From the NCBI GenBank assembly GCA_024169445.1, contig JALKFA010000001.1, positions 4,402,001 through 4,466,000 of the forward strand: a DNA stretch of 64,000 bases, read 5' to 3'. The stretch comes from Buttiauxella agrestis ATCC 33320. Lineage in GTDB: Bacteria; Pseudomonadota; Gammaproteobacteria; Enterobacterales; Enterobacteriaceae. Position numbers and translations under genes: made by a program. This document shows, piece after piece, positions 17,644-27,567 of this stretch; positions within the stretch are counted from its first letter, which is position 1; every line of letters begins with the position of its first letter. A model generated the notes under the pieces. That model saw nothing but the letters and a program-made list of their open reading frames with translations. It was not told the origin of the DNA and did no database searches.

Positions 17644-18387
17644 CTCCTCGCAAACAAAAACGTATAGATCGCTGCGGCAGTAGCTGATGCTGTACTCGAT
17701 GGGCCGGTTTTGCGGGTCAAAAGCAACCTGTTTGATAACCAGAACCGGCACTGGCGTTTCCAGTTTGATGTGCGACTGGAATTCGCTGTCCGGCATTCTG
17801 GCGCTGACGCGGCTACGGGTGCGCTGAGGAATAATGTTCTGGCTGCGAAAGTAGTCATACAATGAAACACCGATTTCATCAGGGTCGGCGATCAACTCCG
17901 CAGGAACGTACGATTCTTCCACTGATACCGCATCTTCATCAACGTAACGAATACGTTTGAGCAAGAACACGTCGCTATCTGCCGCCACGGCTAATTGTTC
18001 TGCCACTTCCGGCGAGCATTTCACCACCCGTTTATTGACCCACAGCGTGTTCGGCTTTTTACCGCGCAAAACCACCTGTTGAGAAAACCCGCGCGCCTCT
18101 TTGAGCGAATACTCAAAAGTGGAGTTAATTTGCGTACCGTAACCTCTGGATCGCGTCACCACGCCGTCGTCTTCCAGCGTCTGCATCGCTTTACGCACCG
18201 TAATGCGCGAAACGCCAGTCAGCTGGCTGAGATCGCGCTCTCCCGGCAAAATATTGCCCTGCGGCAAAATACCGCTGCGTACTGCCGCCTTCACCGTTTC
18301 GGCGAATTTCAAATACAGCGGCGTATTATCAGCCTGCGAAAACCGCTGGATAAGTTGCTCAATGAGCTGAGTGTGAACCTGTTCCAT
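17641..18387 (-). CDS. yegW: GntR/UTRA-family transcriptional regulator
   Basis: A DNA-binding repressor-type protein with an N-terminal winged helix (LPGERDLSQLTGVSRITVRKAMQTLEDDGVV) and a C-terminal UTRA ligand domain. It closely follows E. coli YegW up to the identical end DLYVFVCEE. The start at 18387 (MEQVHTQL) matches the E. coli protein; an upstream start at 18432 would add 15 unrelated residues. It converges on yegV and is the likely regulator of yegTUV, inferred from position. Its stop codon touches the ERIC element. Confidence 0.94.
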   Translation of the reverse strand: MEQVHTQLIEQLIQRFSQADNTPLYLKFAETVKAAVRSGILPQGNILPGERDLSQLTGVSRITVRKAMQTLEDDGVVTRSRGYGTQINSTFEYSLKEARGFSQQVVLRGKKPNTLWVNKRVVKCSPEVAEQLAVAADSDVFLLKRIRYVDEDAVSVEESYVPAELIADPDEIGVSLYDYFRSQNIIPQRTRSRVSARMPDSEFQSHIKLETPVPVLVIKQVAFDPQNRPIEYSISYCRSDLYVFVCEE

Positions 18388-18457
18388 GTTGCGCAAATGT
18401 CCGGAAGATAAGGTGAAACCAGTATAACTCAATGGTCTTATAGTGGTATTACCTCAA

Positions 18458-19267
18458 TCACCACCATTGGTGAAAATGATGCACCGGTCCAATTCCGTTA
18501 CCCACTTCCAGCGAATCTGCTTGCTCTAAAGCCTGAGACAACCACGTTTTCGCCGCCAGAATTGTTTGCGGCCAGTCGTGATAGCGTGGATAAAGTGCGG
18601 CGAGTGCCGCAGAAAGCGTACAGCCAGTGCCATGAGTATGGCGCGTTTGTACGCGCGGCGCGGTAAAGCGCTGTGCGCCATCGCGGGTAAATAGCCAATC
18701 CGGGCTTTCAGCATCGTCAAGATGTCCGCCTTTCATCAATACCGCTTTACAGCCCATAGCTAACAAAGCGTCGCCCTGTAGCTTCATTTCGTGTTCATTG
18801 CGTGCGTGTGGGGCATCCAGCAAGGCGGCGGCTTCCGGCAGGTTCGGCGTAATCAGCGCCACTTGCGGCAGAAGCCGACGGCGTAAACTGTCAACCGCCG
18901 AGGGCGCAAGCAAAGGATCGCCACTTTTCGCCAGCATCACCGTATCGAGCACGACATTTTGTGCGTGGTAAAACGCCAGCCGTTCAGCCACCGCTTCCAC
19001 AATATCGGTTTCCGCTAACATGCCGATTTTAATGGTATCGATGCGCACATCACTGAGCACGGAGTCCAGTTGCGCGGCAACAAAGGCCGGTTCAATACGA
19101 TAAACCGACTGCACGCCACGCGTGTTCTGCGCCACTAACGCGGTAATCACACTGGTGCCATATGCCCCCAACGCCGAGAAAGTTTTCAGGTCGGCCTGAA
19201 TACCCGCGCCGCCGCTCGGGTCGGTTCCGGCAATGGTCAGTGCATTGATACGTGTTAACCCTTTCAT
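18458..19267 (-). CDS. thiD: Hydroxymethylpyrimidine/phosphomethylpyrimidine kinase
   Basis: Phosphorylates HMP and HMP-phosphate for thiamine synthesis and salvage. It has the ribokinase-like N-terminal [24 protein letters not shown] and the C-terminal motif [15 protein letters not shown]. It is near-identical to E. coli ThiD (270 residues here). The start at 19267 forms an ATGA overlap with the thiM stop and has GGGGAGG before it. A longer frame up to 19381 lies inside thiM and is not needed. It is co-transcribed with thiM under the TPP riboswitch. Confidence 0.96.
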   Translation of the reverse strand: MKGLTRINALTIAGTDPSGGAGIQADLKTFSALGAYGTSVITALVAQNTRGVQSVYRIEPAFVAAQLDSVLSDVRIDTIKIGMLAETDIVEAVAERLAFYHAQNVVLDTVMLAKSGDPLLAPSAVDSLRRRLLPQVALITPNLPEAAALLDAPHARNEHEMKLQGDALLAMGCKAVLMKGGHLDDAESPDWLFTRDGAQRFTAPRVQTRHTHGTGCTLSAALAALYPRYHDWPQTILAAKTWLSQALEQADSLEVGNGIGPVHHFHQWW

Positions 19268-20052
19268 GCCAACGCCTCCCCATTCAGCCCGTAAAGTGCA
19301 TCGAGAAATGCCGGAATAAAACTCCCGGGACCACAGCTGGCGGATATAGCCTGCTGGCCTGCAAACTTCATAAACTGGCAAGCCGCAGCGACGTTATCCA
19401 GCCGCGAGCCCGGCAAAGAGCAACAGGCGGCAACTACCGCTGAAAGCGCACAACCGGTGCCGACCACACGCGTCATCAAAATGCCGCCGCCCGCCACGCT
19501 CCAGCTGTTTTCACCATCGGTAATGTAATCACGCTCACCCGTCACCGCGACAATCGCGCCAGTCAGTCGAGCAAGCGCCTGCGCCGCAGGTAGTGCGGAA
19601 AACGCATCATCGGTGCTATCCACGCCTCTTCCACCAGAATGCTCCCCCGCCAGTGCGAGGATTTCAGATGCATTCCCGCGAATGGCCGCAGGTTTTAGCG
19701 CGAGCACCTGATGGGCGAATTGAGTACGGAACGTCAGGCCGCCAACGGCAACCGGATCCAGCACCCAGGGTGTGGCGGATTCATTTGCAGCATGAATGGC
19801 TGCAAGCATGGCATCACGGCGATCGGCTGTCAGCGTGCCAATATTGACTAGCAGCGCGTCGGCAACCGGGCTAAATTGAGCGGCTTCTTGTGCTTCAATC
19901 ACCATGGCGGGAGCCGCACCTATAGCCAGCAAAACGTTGGCGGTAAAACTCTGCACGACGTCGTTAGTCATGCAGTGAACAAGCGGGGAAATGTTGCGAA
20001 GTTGCTGTAAAGACAAAACGGCGCGGTGGCCGGGTAGCAGGTCAGGCTGCAT
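19264..20052 (-). CDS. thiM: Hydroxyethylthiazole kinase
   Basis: Salvages the thiazole half of thiamine by phosphorylating 4-methyl-5-hydroxyethylthiazole. Conserved parts include [40 protein letters not shown] and [14 protein letters not shown], as in E. coli ThiM. The start at 20052 is favoured because AGGAG lies seven bases upstream; an adjacent ATG at 20055 is too close. A longer frame starting at 20097 would run through the riboswitch expression platform. The protein is 262 residues long. The gene is followed by thiD with an ATGA overlap. Confidence 0.96.
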   Translation of the reverse strand: MQPDLLPGHRAVLSLQQLRNISPLVHCMTNDVVQSFTANVLLAIGAAPAMVIEAQEAAQFSPVADALLVNIGTLTADRRDAMLAAIHAANESATPWVLDPVAVGGLTFRTQFAHQVLALKPAAIRGNASEILALAGEHSGGRGVDSTDDAFSALPAAQALARLTGAIVAVTGERDYITDGENSWSVAGGGILMTRVVGTGCALSAVVAACCSLPGSRLDNVAAACQFMKFAGQQAISASCGPGSFIPAFLDALYGLNGEALA

Positions 20053-20061
20053 CATAAAGCT

Positions 20062-20098
20062 CCTGTCCGGCGTGAAGAAGGGATGCCGGACAGGCATC
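20062..20098 (-). promoter_or_regulatory. Two-state expression platform of the thiM riboswitch
   Basis: On the minus strand two hairpins compete. GATGCC-TGTCC-GGCATC (20098-20082) directly follows the aptamer. CCTGTCCGGC pairs with GCCGGACAGG (20094-20062); its 3' arm includes the first bases of the AGGAG ribosome site of thiM. The shared bases make them mutually exclusive, which suits control of translation initiation. Confidence 0.7.
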
Positions 20099-20099
20099 T

Positions 20100-20176
20100 G
20101 ACTTCCCTACGCTGGCATTATCCAGATCAGGTGGTACGGGTATTTCTCAGCCTTCACAAAGAAGGGCACCCCGAGT
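20100..20176 (-). ncRNA. TPP riboswitch aptamer (THI element)
   Basis: The minus strand reads CTCGGGGTGCCC, then CTGAGAAATACCC, then ACCTGATCTGGATAATGCC and GCGTAGGGAAG, the conserved THI-box segments in order. It lies in the leader of thiM. Binding of thiamine pyrophosphate reduces expression of thiMD. Confidence 0.96.
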
Positions 20177-20438
20177 CATTGATTAATCGTATATGTGATT
20201 AATCGCCCATCAGGATAAAGCGAGTGGCCAGCGCTGTAAACCAGGGATATCACTGTGGGCTAAATGGGTTGATTCATTTTTTTAATTCTCGCCATTTCTT
20301 CACTTGGCTACCAACCACCAGGAAATCCCCTGGCAATGTCTCATCCCGAGCGAGTTGTCAATTAAGTTTCAGGTTATTTAATTTCAGTATTTATTTCATT
20401 ACGATCGTTATCCGTTCTATTACTCACCGAGAAACCCC

Positions 20439-21041
20439 ATGCTTACAATTGCGATACGGGAAAATAATAGTCATTTTGCTCATGGTCTAAAAATTATCAT
20501 TGAAAAAATTTACCGCCAGCGAAATGAAGATTTTTATTTTTTACCCGGCGAAGAACATAGTACTGCCGATATTGTTTTTATGTCACTGGCTGATAATTGG
20601 TTTACTGCTGACTGTTTTGAAATTCCCAATGCGACAAAATCCCAACGAGTTATTCTTATTTGCCGACATAAAGAACACCAAAGCCTCATGTTCCGCCCAT
20701 GCCTGTATATGCTTCCGGTTATCTTTCGCGAAGATGAGGTTGATGAAGTCACCCGTAAAATAGCCCACTGGACGGAGACTGGCTGGCGCAGAAACAACAC
20801 CACGGCGGTGTCTGCCAGGATTTGCTACTACTGCACCACATGCAATTTCACCAGTGCTGAACGGCAGTTACTTATCTACATCGCCCGGGGACATTCGCTA
20901 CAGGATGCGGCCCATCTAATGCAGATAGAGGAAGATACTGCAAGAATATATCGTAAAGTGATAATGAAAAAACTGAAAATCCGGGACCAGTATGAGTTGA
21001 TGAACTTTATAAAAATCCATCTTCTTTCTTTAATTCATTAG
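20439..21041 (+). CDS. fimW: LuxR-type regulator, FimW-like, 200 aa
   Basis: A probable DNA-binding regulator of the neighbouring fimbrial locus. The C-terminal part (about residues 135-190) forms a LuxR/GerE-type helix-turn-helix (FTSAERQLLIYIARGHSLQDAAHLMQ, then KVIMKKLKIRDQYELMNFI). The N-terminal part has no phospho-acceptor pattern. Its length, its start MLTIAIRE, and its position after fimZ- and fimY-like genes agree with Salmonella FimW, a repressor of type 1 fimbriae. The gene is AT-rich compared with flanking core genes. The assignment rests on remembered family features and gene order, so the symbol is probable rather than certain. Confidence 0.7.
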   Translation: MLTIAIRENNSHFAHGLKIIIEKIYRQRNEDFYFLPGEEHSTADIVFMSLADNWFTADCFEIPNATKSQRVILICRHKEHQSLMFRPCLYMLPVIFREDEVDEVTRKIAHWTETGWRRNNTTAVSARICYYCTTCNFTSAERQLLIYIARGHSLQDAAHLMQIEEDTARIYRKVIMKKLKIRDQYELMNFIKIHLLSLIH

Positions 21042-21347
21042 CCAATATTTTTGCGCCGCAACGACTAGTTAGCGTTCCTTATCATTTAACACCCACAAAT
21101 GTTATTATCTCTTTAAGAAACTACTTACATGCTCTTAAGGCATGCCTAATATATTATATTTTTATTTTCTGACAGAATACATTGTAACGATATAATCAGA
21201 AGTCTAAATCATTTAGCTTCTGATTAATTTTAGCGATGCAATCTCAGTATTAACTCATACTGTCAGCGAAAAATATGGAAATGACATCTGCTTCAACAGT
21301 GACGCTGGTCCAAATCAGAGCGAACACGCCCTCAGTTCGCGCAGTGG
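21042..21347. other. Gene-free AT-rich gap between the fimW- and fimY-like genes
   Basis: No coding frame, tRNA or clear repeat is visible in these 306 bases. They presumably hold the promoter of the fimY-like gene. The tRNA gene (fimU) that lies near fimW in Salmonella is not seen here. Confidence 0.5.
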
Positions 21348-22142
21348 ATGGCTAAGCATTTGTACATAGCCGCACGCAAACGCAGATATCGTCGTATCAG
21401 AAATGGCAGCATGGCCAATCTCTATAGCAGTACAACACTGATTGTCTTTGACCGCCTGGAATACCTGCAACAAAAAAATCACGCAGAACCCCTTGCGCAA
21501 CCACTTGATCTTATCCTGGTGACAACCGATTCCTGGCTTGCCCTGGCGCTGACGCAACACTTTTTCAAGTCTCAACATACGCAGGTCTGCGCTTCTCTAA
21601 AGGAAGTTGAGGCGTGGCTTGAACAAATTCCCCTGCCACGCATTTTCCTCGATCTTGATGGTGTTAATGAAGCGCCCCTTGATATGTTGAATACGATACG
21701 GCAATGGCAAAAAACCTGGCCGCAACTCAACATAACGCAATTAACAGCCTGCCGCTGCGTAAGCGCCGTGAAGCTGATTAATGCTGCGTCACGCTTTCCT
21801 GTCGTGGAACGCTGGCAGGAAATCACCAATCTGGTCAACCGATTGACACAGCAACAAAGCCTGCAGGAGCTATCTTCCTCATCGGATTTATCCTCTTCGA
21901 CACTGTTCTCTAATCGGGAGTGGAATATTCTGTTGGGGGTGGCGCAAGGAGAATCGCTGAAAGCAATTGCCGTTAAATTAAACAAGCCCTATCACTACGT
22001 CGTTTATACCCTTGGACGTATTGCCGCTCGCCTTGATCTTGAGAACAATAAATCTCTGATACATCTGCTGAATAAAATGTCTCCCGCCATTGAGTTGAAA
22101 CAAACAGAAGTGCTAACGAAAGCACTTTCGAGCGAAACATAG
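21348..22142 (+). CDS. fimY: LuxR-type regulator, FimY-like, up to 264 aa
   Basis: A probable regulatory protein of the fimbrial locus. The N-terminal half (STTLIVFDRLEYLQQ, PLDLILVTTDSWLALALTQHFF) resembles a degenerate receiver domain, and the C-terminal part (SNREWNILLGVAQGESLKAIAVKLNKPYHYVVYTLGRIAARL) is a LuxR-type helix-turn-helix. Order and relation to fimZ and fimW fit Salmonella FimY, which activates fim together with FimZ. No strong ribosome site precedes the ATG at 21348, and a second ATG at 21411 (MANLYSS) could be the true start. A long AT-rich gap follows. The symbol is by similarity of context and remembered sequence. Confidence 0.7.
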   Translation: MAKHLYIAARKRRYRRIRNGSMANLYSSTTLIVFDRLEYLQQKNHAEPLAQPLDLILVTTDSWLALALTQHFFKSQHTQVCASLKEVEAWLEQIPLPRIFLDLDGVNEAPLDMLNTIRQWQKTWPQLNITQLTACRCVSAVKLINAASRFPVVERWQEITNLVNRLTQQQSLQELSSSSDLSSSTLFSNREWNILLGVAQGESLKAIAVKLNKPYHYVVYTLGRIAARLDLENNKSLIHLLNKMSPAIELKQTEVLTKALSSET

Positions 22143-22696
22143 GAAATTGCCTATTTTTAATGTATTAATTTTGTTAAATCAGAGCAAGTAATTAACAATT
22201 ATAACTATTCCTGGACACTCTTTTTTCCGCCCGCCAGGCGACTACAGAACGATGTCCCATCTGACAACCTCATGCCAGATATAACAAATAATATACATTT
22301 GAGATATCACACTATTCTTCACATTAAAAACAAACTTTTTATCCAAATATTTTAACTAACATGGTTGTATTATCCAAATAACAAATACTCAACCTGAATA
22401 ATTAGAATTTGATCGCACCATTACTGGCTATAGATAACAGCAGCCTTTCTCTGAATTTATATAGATGTATAATCAAATTGCTTGATTAGAAAATCTAAAT
22501 ATGTATTTTCGATTAGACAAACAATTATCCAGTTACACTCGAAATCATTAGCAAACAGTACATTGAGGTATGGTTTTAAGTTGAAGGGAACATATTGCAT
22601 ACATTATAAAATAATAGCTAATAAAGCGTTTCATCACTTTAGCCGCCAGTGACTATGTATCAATGCGATGAGTTTCTCAAAAAATGAGGCAATAAT
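22143..22696. other. AT-rich gene-free region upstream of fimZ
   Basis: The 554 bases hold no credible open frame. They are strongly AT-rich with many short A/T runs, as expected for a nucleoid-protein-silenced (H-NS) regulatory region. They presumably carry the fimZ promoter and activator sites, but no discrete repeat was found. Confidence 0.5.
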
Positions 22697-23329
22697 ATGA
22701 AACCTGCATCCGTAATTATCATGGACGAACACCCTATTGTCAGAATGTCGATTGAAGTACTGTTACAGAAAAATAAAGATATAGAAGTCGTGATGAAAAC
22801 AGATGACAGCCGCGAGGTCATTAACTACATGAGCAGCCATCTTGTCGACCTGGTGATTCTTGACATTGAATTGCCGTCCATCGACGGATTTGCTTTATTA
22901 AAGAGAATCAAAAGTATACAAGCCGACACCCGCATACTTTTCTTGTCATCTAAGTCTGAAAAATTTTATGCTGGCCGCGCCATTCAAGCTGGTGCAAACG
23001 GCTTTGTCAGCAAAAGGAAAGAACAGGAAGATATCTATCACGCGGTAGAAATGTTGCTTGCAGGGTATTCGTTCTTTCCCTCTGAAACCCTGGAATTAAT
23101 TAGCAACCCGGCATCACGCAATGGTGCAACTGACGACATGCCATTATCTAATCGGGAGATAACCGTATTACGTCACCTTGCTAATGGGTTATCAAATAAG
23201 GAAATCGCCGAACAACTGCTGCTCAGCAGCAAGACCATTAGCGCACATAAGTCAAATATCTTCTCCAAGCTTCACGTCTCCTCGATTGTCGAACTTATCG
23301 ACTATGCCCGTGTAAAAGAATTATTATAA
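22697..23329 (+). CDS. fimZ: Fimbrial response regulator FimZ
   Basis: A NarL/FixJ-type response regulator. The receiver domain begins MKPASVIIMDEHPIVRMSIEVLLQKN and has the phospho-acceptor D56 in LVILDIELPSIDG; the C-terminal LuxR helix-turn-helix reads LSNREITVLRHLANGLSNKEIAEQLLLSSKTISAHKS. The sequence follows E. coli and Salmonella FimZ closely over the whole 210 residues. GAGG precedes the ATG. It converges on fimF, separated by a bidirectional terminator. In Salmonella FimZ activates the fimA promoter; the direct repeats upstream of fimA here are candidate binding sites. Confidence 0.93.
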   Translation: MKPASVIIMDEHPIVRMSIEVLLQKNKDIEVVMKTDDSREVINYMSSHLVDLVILDIELPSIDGFALLKRIKSIQADTRILFLSSKSEKFYAGRAIQAGANGFVSKRKEQEDIYHAVEMLLAGYSFFPSETLELISNPASRNGATDDMPLSNREITVLRHLANGLSNKEIAEQLLLSSKTISAHKSNIFSKLHVSSIVELIDYARVKELL

Positions 23330-23350
23330 AAACACGTCGCAGGTCACAAT

Positions 23351-23390
23351 TAAAATAATAAAGCCGGGAATAAAACCCGGATTTATTATT
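23351..23390. terminator. Bidirectional terminator between fimZ and fimF
   Basis: AATAAAG-CCGGG and CCCGG-ATTTATT form a stem flanked by A-rich and T-rich runs, so it can stop transcripts from both converging genes. Confidence 0.85.
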
Positions 23391-23412
23391 TCACTGCGGT
23401 ATATTTTATCCG

Positions 23413-23943
23413 TTAATAATAATTAATCATAAACGTAGCATCTGCGTTGGCCGGTCCCGGTTGCGGGTTATCGGCCAGGGCGATGTAATTAGCAAAAAAG
23501 GCTAATACCGCATTACCATTCTCATCTACAACCACATCCTGGCTTGCCTGCCCCAGTGGCAATTGCGTTTTATCCCGGTCGCGCAGCTCAATAGCCACAT
23601 TGCTGACACTACTCTCATTTAACCCCAGCAAACCGGGGTTGCCAGTGGCTTGCTTCCCCGAAAAAGTGATTGATGCCGCTCCTGGCGGGCAGCCGTTTAG
23701 TTTCAAACTGAACGGCATACTTTGCGTAGTGCTGCCTGCAGTACGCAGTTGTTTTGTCGGCCAGCTACCGAGTTGCACCGTTTTATTGTCATCACCCATT
23801 TCGACATAACAGCTAAAATCCACCACGTTGCCACGCAGCTCGATATTGACTTCGCCTAGCGGGGAATCGGCCTGCGCACTGTTCATGACGCCAGCGACCA
23901 GCATGCAGACCAGCAGAAAATTACCGCTCCAGGTTTTAGTCAT
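23413..23943 (-). CDS. fimF: Minor fimbrial subunit FimF-like, 176 aa
   Basis: A secreted pilin-domain protein, probably the adaptor linking the tip adhesin to the shaft. It has a signal peptide (FLLVCMLVAGVMNSAQA), a cysteine pair (C in VDFSCYVE and in LNGCPPG), and a C-terminal polymerisation strand (NADATFMINYY). Its start overlaps the 3' end of the adhesin gene by eight bases. Position after fimH and length match FimF in Salmonella and LpfE in long polar fimbriae. It is the last structural gene and is followed by the bidirectional terminator. Confidence 0.85.
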   Translation of the reverse strand: MTKTWSGNFLLVCMLVAGVMNSAQADSPLGEVNIELRGNVVDFSCYVEMGDDNKTVQLGSWPTKQLRTAGSTTQSMPFSLKLNGCPPGAASITFSGKQATGNPGLLGLNESSVSNVAIELRDRDKTQLPLGQASQDVVVDENGNAVLAFFANYIALADNPQPGPANADATFMINYY

Positions 23944-24940
23944 AATCCACCCGCAAATAGCCCCGCGCGGTAAACGGCCCTTCTGCAGGTTTATTCCCGG
24001 TGACGCTCACAGGCCAGGCGCGAATCCCCACCTGCGCAGCAGCTGCATCATCGAGGCGAAAATGGATTTTACTGCTCAGATTATTAGGAATTAACGGCAA
24101 ACCACTGCTATCCGCAACGACAAAGCCGAGATCGTCGTTGTTAGAGACCATGATATTGCCGGAAGCTTTTTCAGCTTCAATACGTAAAGAGAGATAGGCC
24201 TGCGCCGCCACATTGGTGCACTTGATGGCAACGGTTTTACTTTGTGGCGTAACACTTTGCGGACGGTTCCCGGCTCCTGCCTGGCTAAATAACGAAGCAC
24301 CAATGTCGCCAAAATCAAATTCGACGATTTGGCCTGCATTGATTTCGCAACTTTGCGGTACTTCAATTTTACCGCTGTAGCTGATGGTATAAACCGGTGT
24401 GGTCAACGGGTCGGTGTTACGCGTGGTGACATACACCGTAAACATGGTCTGTTTTGGAATCGGCACCATGTTGATAAATCGCCGTGTCACTTTGAGTTTA
24501 AAAACCAGTTTAGAATCATTAACTGGAAAGGGTTGTTGTTTAGAAACATTAGGATGGCTGCCCATCTGGATATAGTTTTTCGGCGGGAAAAACTGCCCCG
24601 AATAGCTGTCGGTGATGCTCATTGCCCCTTCGAGATAGTCATTGAGTTTCATATATTGATACCCACCAATGGTTTCTTGCACCGGCAACGCGTTCACATA
24701 ACTACGCATGGTGGTGTTGCCGCTGGTCCCTGCCGGGCAGGTGGCATTGACGCCAACCCAACCGGTTTTGTTAGCAAGCGTAATGATTTGCCCGACGTTA
24801 TTATTTTCACTGGTGAATACGTCTGACAGGTCATAAAAGATATCCGTCGGCACGCCGTTTGAGTTTTTGCAGACCGTGGCAGACGCCGGTAGTACACATG
24901 CCAGAAGCACCGCCCCTGCTAAAGATGTCATCAATTTCAT
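23936..24940 (-). CDS. fimH: Fimbrial tip adhesin FimH-like, 334 aa
   Basis: A two-domain adhesin. After a signal peptide (MKLMTSLAGAVLLACVLPASA) comes a roughly 170-residue lectin-like domain beginning TVCKNSNGVPTDIFYDLSDV, then a pilin domain from about residue 190 (IEVPQSCEINAGQIVEFDFGDIG) to the end GYLRVDYD. FimH- and LpfD-type adhesins share this layout and length. The ATG at 24940 is preceded by GGGA at good spacing; an earlier TTG is less likely. It sits between the usher and the minor subunit. The sugar bound cannot be predicted, although type 1-like context suggests mannosides. Confidence 0.88.
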   Translation of the reverse strand: MKLMTSLAGAVLLACVLPASATVCKNSNGVPTDIFYDLSDVFTSENNNVGQIITLANKTGWVGVNATCPAGTSGNTTMRSYVNALPVQETIGGYQYMKLNDYLEGAMSITDSYSGQFFPPKNYIQMGSHPNVSKQQPFPVNDSKLVFKLKVTRRFINMVPIPKQTMFTVYVTTRNTDPLTTPVYTISYSGKIEVPQSCEINAGQIVEFDFGDIGASLFSQAGAGNRPQSVTPQSKTVAIKCTNVAAQAYLSLRIEAEKASGNIMVSNNDDLGFVVADSSGLPLIPNNLSSKIHFRLDDAAAAQVGIRAWPVSVTGNKPAEGPFTARGYLRVDYD

Positions 24941-24967
24941 AAACAAATCCCTGAATAGTGCGCCATT

Positions 24968-27535
24968 CTATGAACAGGTGGCACTCACCACGGCGACTGC
25001 CTGAGTCAGGCTTTCTGGCGGTAATGTATAAGGTGCGTAACAGTGTGAATCTTTGCCATCGCCCCACTGAATGAGCAGTTTTCCCTGCAGCGGCAAGCCG
25101 CTGAGATAAATTTGCCCCTCATCTCCCACCATACTGGTGACACCGCTGGTTTCTTCACGCACCATCGAGCCGAATGGCACGGCGCGTCCGCCACGCGTCA
25201 CGTTGAAGATAGCCCGCACGCCAATCCGCGCTTTAAATTCGGCCCGTACCAATGCCCCTTCCGTTGGCACCACGCTACTGACGTTATTTTCAACATCGGT
25301 ATGGTCATCCATGGTGTTGGTATCCAGTGCGATACGGTTGTAGCGGTAAACCGTGGCATAAGGCATCACGGCGTAACCGCGCCAGTCGGTTTTCACCCCG
25401 GTTTGGTTTTCGACGCCAACACCGCTGGCACCCGGCGCTTTGATTAACACATTGGTATCTCCGAGCGGCTGGCTAAAGGTGATGCCATCGGCATGTCCTA
25501 CCACACCACCCGATGCTTGCCAGTTATAGTCATGTTGGTCGCGGTCGTAGTTGTAGCCCAATCCCACCGTGCCGTAAGTGGCTTGCCAGTTGGTACTGGC
25601 ACTTCCGGTGTAGCCGTTGCTGTCACTGTATCCCTGGGTGACGTTGTAGCTCAGGTTTTGCCCTTCAAGTAATGTGCCGCCGATCCCAGTTTGCAGCGTG
25701 GAGTCACCTTCTGAATTGTTACTGGCGGCAAATGTGGCGTAGGCGCGGTCGAGGGTGCTGGAACGTGAGTAACCATGCCCCAATAACGTGCTGAACGGCA
25801 CCGATAGGTTAAATGCCATGATGCGATCGCTGGCGGAAATACCGACCGATTTGTTCCATGACATCGACATCGAGTAACTGATTCCGCGCCAGCCACTGGC
25901 ATATCCTGCCTGGTAAGAGGTGTTGTTCTCGTTGGTTTCCCAGTAGGTTTGCTGGCTGCCTGAAACGTAGAATGAGCCATAATCGCCAAGCCCCTGAGAA
26001 ATGTTGACCTGAAAACGCCCACGCTTGCTGTAGCGCAAGTTGTGATAACTCTGCACCACCGGCTCAGTGTTGTGGTTGCCGTCTTGTTCATCGGCGAATT
26101 CGTAACCTTCGATATTTTTGTAGGCCACTTCGTCCAGCGTGTAGAAGCCACGAGTTGAGTAGCGGTAGCCGAGCAATTGAAAGTTAGTACCGTAATTGCT
26201 GAGGGATTTGGCATACAGGAAACGAAGCGATTGGCCTTCATGTTCGCTGTCATCCGCCAGTTTGCTACGGGCATGAGTGACATCAAGTGAAATGGCCCCC
26301 CACTCCCCGATATTTTTACCCGCGCCCAGCGCCACCGAGGCATAATCCTCGGCAAGTTGTGTGCCGCCGTAAGCTGTATAACCGCGGGGTAAACCGGCAA
26401 TCAGCGTAGCCTGAGTGAAAAATGGCGTTTCTTGTTGGTCGCTACCGCTGCGGAAATCCCCGGCAACCAGGTCGAATTTTAGCCGCCCTTCACGCTGCAA
26501 CAGCGGAACGGTGGAATAAGGCACCGTGTATTTTTGCAGCGTACCGTCTTTTTCTTCCATGGTAACGTCAAGATCGCCGCTTGAGGAGGTAGGATTCAGG
26601 TCGTTAATAGCAAACGCGCCCGGTGACACATAGCTTTGGTAAATCACAAAACCATTCTGGCGGATGGTGATTTTGGCGTTTGTCCGTGCGATGCCGCGCA
26701 CCGTTGGCGCGTAACCTTGCAGGCTATCCGGGTACATGCTGTCTGCCGAATAGAGCCGTGCACCGCGAAAACCCAGGCTATCGAACACATCACTGCTGGT
26801 GTTGCTGTCGCCGAGCACCAACTCGCTTTTGAGTGGGATGATTGTCCGCTGCGCATATGTGCTGATGTTATTCCAGTTGTTGGAATGGTAACCATCACCG
26901 CGCGTATAACTCCAGGCACCACTGTTGCGCAGCCGCCACGGCCCATAGTTCAGGCCACTTTGCAGGCTTAAATAATAGTTATCGTCATAACTGCCGTGGT
27001 TTCCAGTAAAGCTGTAGTTGAGCAGTACCGCAGGGATGCCTTCGTCCCATTCTTGCGCAGGAATATACCCGCGAGCGCTATTAAGCAACGACACTTGCGG
27101 CAGGCTTATATCCAACCGCAGTTTGGCAAAATCAAAGTGGGTTTCTGAACCAGGGATGAGCTCCGCCAACGGCAAGCATTCCCCAGGCTTTAATTTCGCA
27201 AGCGCAGGATAAGCAAGCATATTCAGCCCCAGACGCTGCAACCAGCCTGTATCAAGGCACGGCACCAGACCGTCCGCGCTTACCTTTCCATCCGCCTTGT
27301 TACTGGCATCAAAGCGCAGATCCTGGGTTGCGATAAATTCAGCGTTACGCCAGATATCCACACGATACACACCAGGAGCCTGTTGGCTCCCTTTTTCAAA
27401 ACGCGATAAATCCGCAACAGCAGCATCTTCTGGCGACAAAAAACCAGGGTTAAAATAGCTTTCTCCTGAACTGATTGCAGGCCAAAGCGCTGCCATCACC
27501 ATCGCCGCAAGCGGAGTAACTGACTTGTTCATCAT
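24968..27535 (-). CDS. fimD: Type 1-like fimbrial usher, 855 aa
   Basis: Outer-membrane usher of the FimD/LpfC group. The mature protein starts [27 protein letters not shown], the normal N-terminal substrate-binding motif, followed by the barrel ([45 protein letters not shown]), the plug and two C-terminal domains ending with a CYAPYTLP segment. The start at 27535 (MMNKSVTPL) is chosen because it begins the signal peptide and AAGGAT precedes it; a longer frame from 27568 would overlap the chaperone stop codon. The length fits the family. It is unrelated in detail to the other usher in the window. Confidence 0.92.
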   Translation of the reverse strand: MMNKSVTPLAAMVMAALWPAISSGESYFNPGFLSPEDAAVADLSRFEKGSQQAPGVYRVDIWRNAEFIATQDLRFDASNKADGKVSADGLVPCLDTGWLQRLGLNMLAYPALAKLKPGECLPLAELIPGSETHFDFAKLRLDISLPQVSLLNSARGYIPAQEWDEGIPAVLLNYSFTGNHGSYDDNYYLSLQSGLNYGPWRLRNSGAWSYTRGDGYHSNNWNNISTYAQRTIIPLKSELVLGDSNTSSDVFDSLGFRGARLYSADSMYPDSLQGYAPTVRGIARTNAKITIRQNGFVIYQSYVSPGAFAINDLNPTSSSGDLDVTMEEKDGTLQKYTVPYSTVPLLQREGRLKFDLVAGDFRSGSDQQETPFFTQATLIAGLPRGYTAYGGTQLAEDYASVALGAGKNIGEWGAISLDVTHARSKLADDSEHEGQSLRFLYAKSLSNYGTNFQLLGYRYSTRGFYTLDEVAYKNIEGYEFADEQDGNHNTEPVVQSYHNLRYSKRGRFQVNISQGLGDYGSFYVSGSQQTYWETNENNTSYQAGYASGWRGISYSMSMSWNKSVGISASDRIMAFNLSVPFSTLLGHGYSRSSTLDRAYATFAASNNSEGDSTLQTGIGGTLLEGQNLSYNVTQGYSDSNGYTGSASTNWQATYGTVGLGYNYDRDQHDYNWQASGGVVGHADGITFSQPLGDTNVLIKAPGASGVGVENQTGVKTDWRGYAVMPYATVYRYNRIALDTNTMDDHTDVENNVSSVVPTEGALVRAEFKARIGVRAIFNVTRGGRAVPFGSMVREETSGVTSMVGDEGQIYLSGLPLQGKLLIQWGDGKDSHCYAPYTLPPESLTQAVAVVSATCS

Positions 27536-27567
27536 CTGCCCGGTATCCTTGTTGTGCAGAGCCCGCA

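Noticed and set aside
20177-20438. Search for a fimU-like tRNA-Arg or other tRNA near the fimbrial regulators
   Set aside because: No cloverleaf arms, T-loop GTTCGAATC or CCA end could be found.
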